Source of the DNA: CAWBXL01 sp963837365
GTDB taxonomy: Bacteria; Acidobacteriota; Terriglobia; Terriglobales; Acidobacteriaceae
Length of the DNA stretch: 64,000 bases
Reading direction: 5' to 3'
NCBI GenBank assembly: GCA_963837365.1
Contig: CAWIMW010000002.1
Coordinates: 620,001-684,000 of the forward strand
Numbering within the stretch: position 1 is the stretch's first letter; each line of letters starts with the position of its first letter. The notes beneath the pieces are model-generated. The model had not been told where the DNA came from and made no database searches. It worked only from the letters and a program-made list of their open reading frames with translations. Made by a program: the position numbers and the translations under genes. Shown in pieces: positions 62,369-64,000 of this stretch.

Positions 62369-62750
62369 TCTGCGTCTTCATCACCTCCATAGCGGTTCGC
62401 AGGATGGAATTTTAAGAATGGCAATCTCAGACTAGTGAGAGGGGGCTATCAATGATTTCGTAGTGTGCATCGATTCGGTGGAGGACTTTCGCGTACGCCT
62501 CATATACTGGAGGTATTAGATGGGAGCACAAAATTTCCCGCCCACTCCGGGGTATCTAGACTCGGCTGATTTACGGCGTCCGCTGCGAATCCAATGCCGA
62601 AAGCGATCTCGCGCTCCGGCTGCATAACCGCATTGTGTGCGACTTAGTCAACTGTTGTAAACAGGCACTAGCACTCATTTGACCCTCAATGAGCAACATG
62701 GCGTGCCGGGTAATGCCTAGTTTTTCGGCTTAAGCCTAGTCGAAGAGTCC
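62369..62750. other. Unassigned intergenic region
   Basis: 382 bases with no gene, RNA gene or repeat recognised. Several stop codons in all frames. It may hold further debris of the TonB-like gene. Confidence 0.45.
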
Positions 62751-63998
62751 TTAGTTCCACAACGCCCGCTCCATAAACCCACCCGTATCCGCCCTCATCT
62801 TCTTCAACCCCTCCACCGGCAGATACACCATATGCCCCGCCTCAAACGTAGCAAACGAAAAATTCTTCCGAAACTGCGGCCCCAAATCCAGATGGTTCAT
62901 GGTGTAATTCGCCGCAGTGTACGGAGTCGCCAGATCGTAATACCCCTCCAGCACCTGCAGCTTCAAATAAGGGTCCTTCACCAAAGCCTGCCGCAAAGCC
63001 GTCGCCGTATCCGGATACCCATTCGCCGCCGATCCCCAATCCCAGTTCTTTTCAAAATTCGAATCATCATCGGGAAACACGTTGTAAGGCATATCAGTCT
63101 TGTATCCCAACTCCGACCGCACATAGTTGTAGAACATCGCAGTATAAGGAGGCACAATCGCCGGCTCGGTCGGATCGTAGAACGAAGTATCCAGCAACCC
63201 ATCCGGATCAACTCCAGTAAACCGCCCATCCAGCCGCCCGACGCGCAGCTTCTGATCCAGCAACAAATAATGAGTGAACTTCGGCACATCAATCCGCAAG
63301 TTTGCCTGGTCAATCACATCTTTGCTCAAGCCGGTGAACCGTGACATGTCCGCAATCACCTTGGCTCGCTCCTCGGGAGTAAGCGCATCGCCCTTGGCCA
63401 GAGCCTGCGTGTATTCGCCCGTAGCCCACTGCTCGGATTCCTCCCGCGCTCTATTCATGTCCGCGGCCAAATCCGCAGGTAGCTTGTGGTGATAGCCGGC
63501 GATCATGGTGAACGTCGGAATCAGCAAAATGTAAGGCTCATCATTGCTCTTGCTGTTTTCCAGCGTCTGAAAGGTCAGCGCCATGGAGAGCAATGAAATC
63601 CCGTTGAAAGAAATTCCCCGGTCCGCCAGATACCCCGCGACCCCGGCAGCGCGCGTAGTCCCATAGCTCTCCCCAAACATAAATAGCGGGGAAGTCCACC
63701 GCTCATACCGAGTCAAATACAACCGGATGAACTCGCCAAACGCTTTGATATCGCCATCCACGCCCAGAAATTTCTTGGAAGTCTCAGGATTCATCGCCCG
63801 GCTGAATCCGGTACTCATCGCATCAATAAAAACCAAATCACTCTTGTCCAGCAAAGTGTAAGGATTGTCCTCCATGCGATACGGCGCCGGAGGCATCGTC
63901 CCATCCGGCTTCATCATCACGCGCTTAGGCCCCAGCGCGCCCATGTGCAGCCAGATCGTGGCCGACCCCGGCCCGCCATTAAACGCAAACGTCAGCGG
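62751..63998 (-). CDS. S10 family serine carboxypeptidase, N-terminal part missing
   Basis: About 415 residues are visible, open to the window edge; a formal ATG at 63944 is not the true start, since the frame continues upstream with FNGGPGSATIWLHMGALGP, the S10 oxyanion region. FGESYGTTRAAGVA holds the catalytic Ser. The Asp is in GYYDLATPYTA and the His in FEAGHMVYLP. A periplasmic or secreted carboxypeptidase that removes C-terminal residues; a signal peptide should lie beyond the window. Confidence 0.92.
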   Translation of the reverse strand, partial: PLTFAFNGGPGSATIWLHMGALGPKRVMMKPDGTMPPAPYRMEDNPYTLLDKSDLVFIDAMSTGFSRAMNPETSKKFLGVDGDIKAFGEFIRLYLTRYERWTSPLFMFGESYGTTRAAGVAGYLADRGISFNGISLLSMALTFQTLENSKSNDEPYILLIPTFTMIAGYHHKLPADLAADMNRAREESEQWATGEYTQALAKGDALTPEERAKVIADMSRFTGLSKDVIDQANLRIDVPKFTHYLLLDQKLRVGRLDGRFTGVDPDGLLDTSFYDPTEPAIVPPYTAMFYNYVRSELGYKTDMPYNVFPDDDSNFEKNWDWGSAANGYPDTATALRQALVKDPYLKLQVLEGYYDLATPYTAANYTMNHLDLGPQFRKNFSFATFEAGHMVYLPVEGLKKMRADTGGFMERALWN

Positions 63999-64000
63999 AC

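Noticed and set aside
1..64000. CRISPR array or cas genes
   Set aside because: No regularly spaced direct repeats of 25-40 bases and no cas-like product seen. The repeats present are palindromic and dispersed.

Overview
The window looks like chromosomal DNA of an acidobacterium (Terriglobia/Koribacter-type). This is inferred from GC-rich coding sequence, a combined alternative complex III and caa3-type oxidase operon, the rpsF-rpsR-rplI block with pth, rplY and prs, a sigma/anti-sigma/HEAT/beta-helix/PDZ cluster, and abundant palindromic intergenic repeats. No taxonomic marker gene such as 16S rRNA is present, so the assignment rests on gene content alone.

Layout. Positions 1-10400 hold the tail of a DUF1634 membrane protein, an M13 peptidase, an MlaD-type MCE lipid-transport protein with five 34-residue repeats, a membrane-fused spermidine-synthase-like protein, acpS, selA and recG. 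From 10.4 to 17.2 kb there is a GAF-GAF-GGDEF cyclase, followed on the minus strand by a probable envelope-stress operon: ECF sigma factor, zf-HC2 anti-sigma factor, HEAT protein, DUF4097 beta-helix protein and double-PDZ protein. From 17.2 to 22.4 kb, all on the minus strand, lie ispE, tRNA-Gln, prs, rplY, pth, rpsF, rpsR and rplI. From 22.5 to 27.3 kb are small membrane or unknown proteins, a class-I glutamine amidotransferase and a family 2 glycosyltransferase. From 27.4 to 31 kb are leuB and leuA with a divergent LysR regulator. From 31 to 38.3 kb are a STAS protein, an LpxH-like phosphoesterase, a YggX-like protein, tRNA-Ile2, a 7TM-HD-GYP-GAF-GGDEF-PilZ protein, an SDR and a DUF155/RMD1 protein. 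From 38.5 to 42 kb are a D-2-hydroxyacid dehydrogenase fused to Fe-S/CCG domains and a zinc-ribbon protein.

From 42.1 to 56.6 kb is the respiratory operon, transcribed leftwards: actA, actB, [IS], actC, actD, actE, actF, a small membrane protein, a Sco protein, ctaC, ctaD, ctaE, ctaF. Quinol electrons would pass through the Act complex to a cytochrome c-containing oxidase. From 57 to 64 kb are an aldehyde dehydrogenase, a second IS copy, a frameshifted amidase, a decayed TonB-like gene and the C-terminal part of an S10 serine carboxypeptidase.

Most notable: the two IS1111/IS110-type elements are each inserted at the same point of a REP-like palindrome. Removing them restores the repeat exactly in copy 1 and plausibly in copy 2. 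Directly after each transposase frame there is a 9-base segment complementary to that copy's own right target half. One target difference is matched by a compensating change in this segment, as a bridge/seek-RNA guide would require. Several repeat families also run into coding ends (actB, selA, actE, the FAD oxidoreductase). Finally, many otherwise well-conserved genes carry isolated one-base indels. These are either sequencing errors or unusually widespread gene decay, and reads should be checked before any of these genes is called dead.
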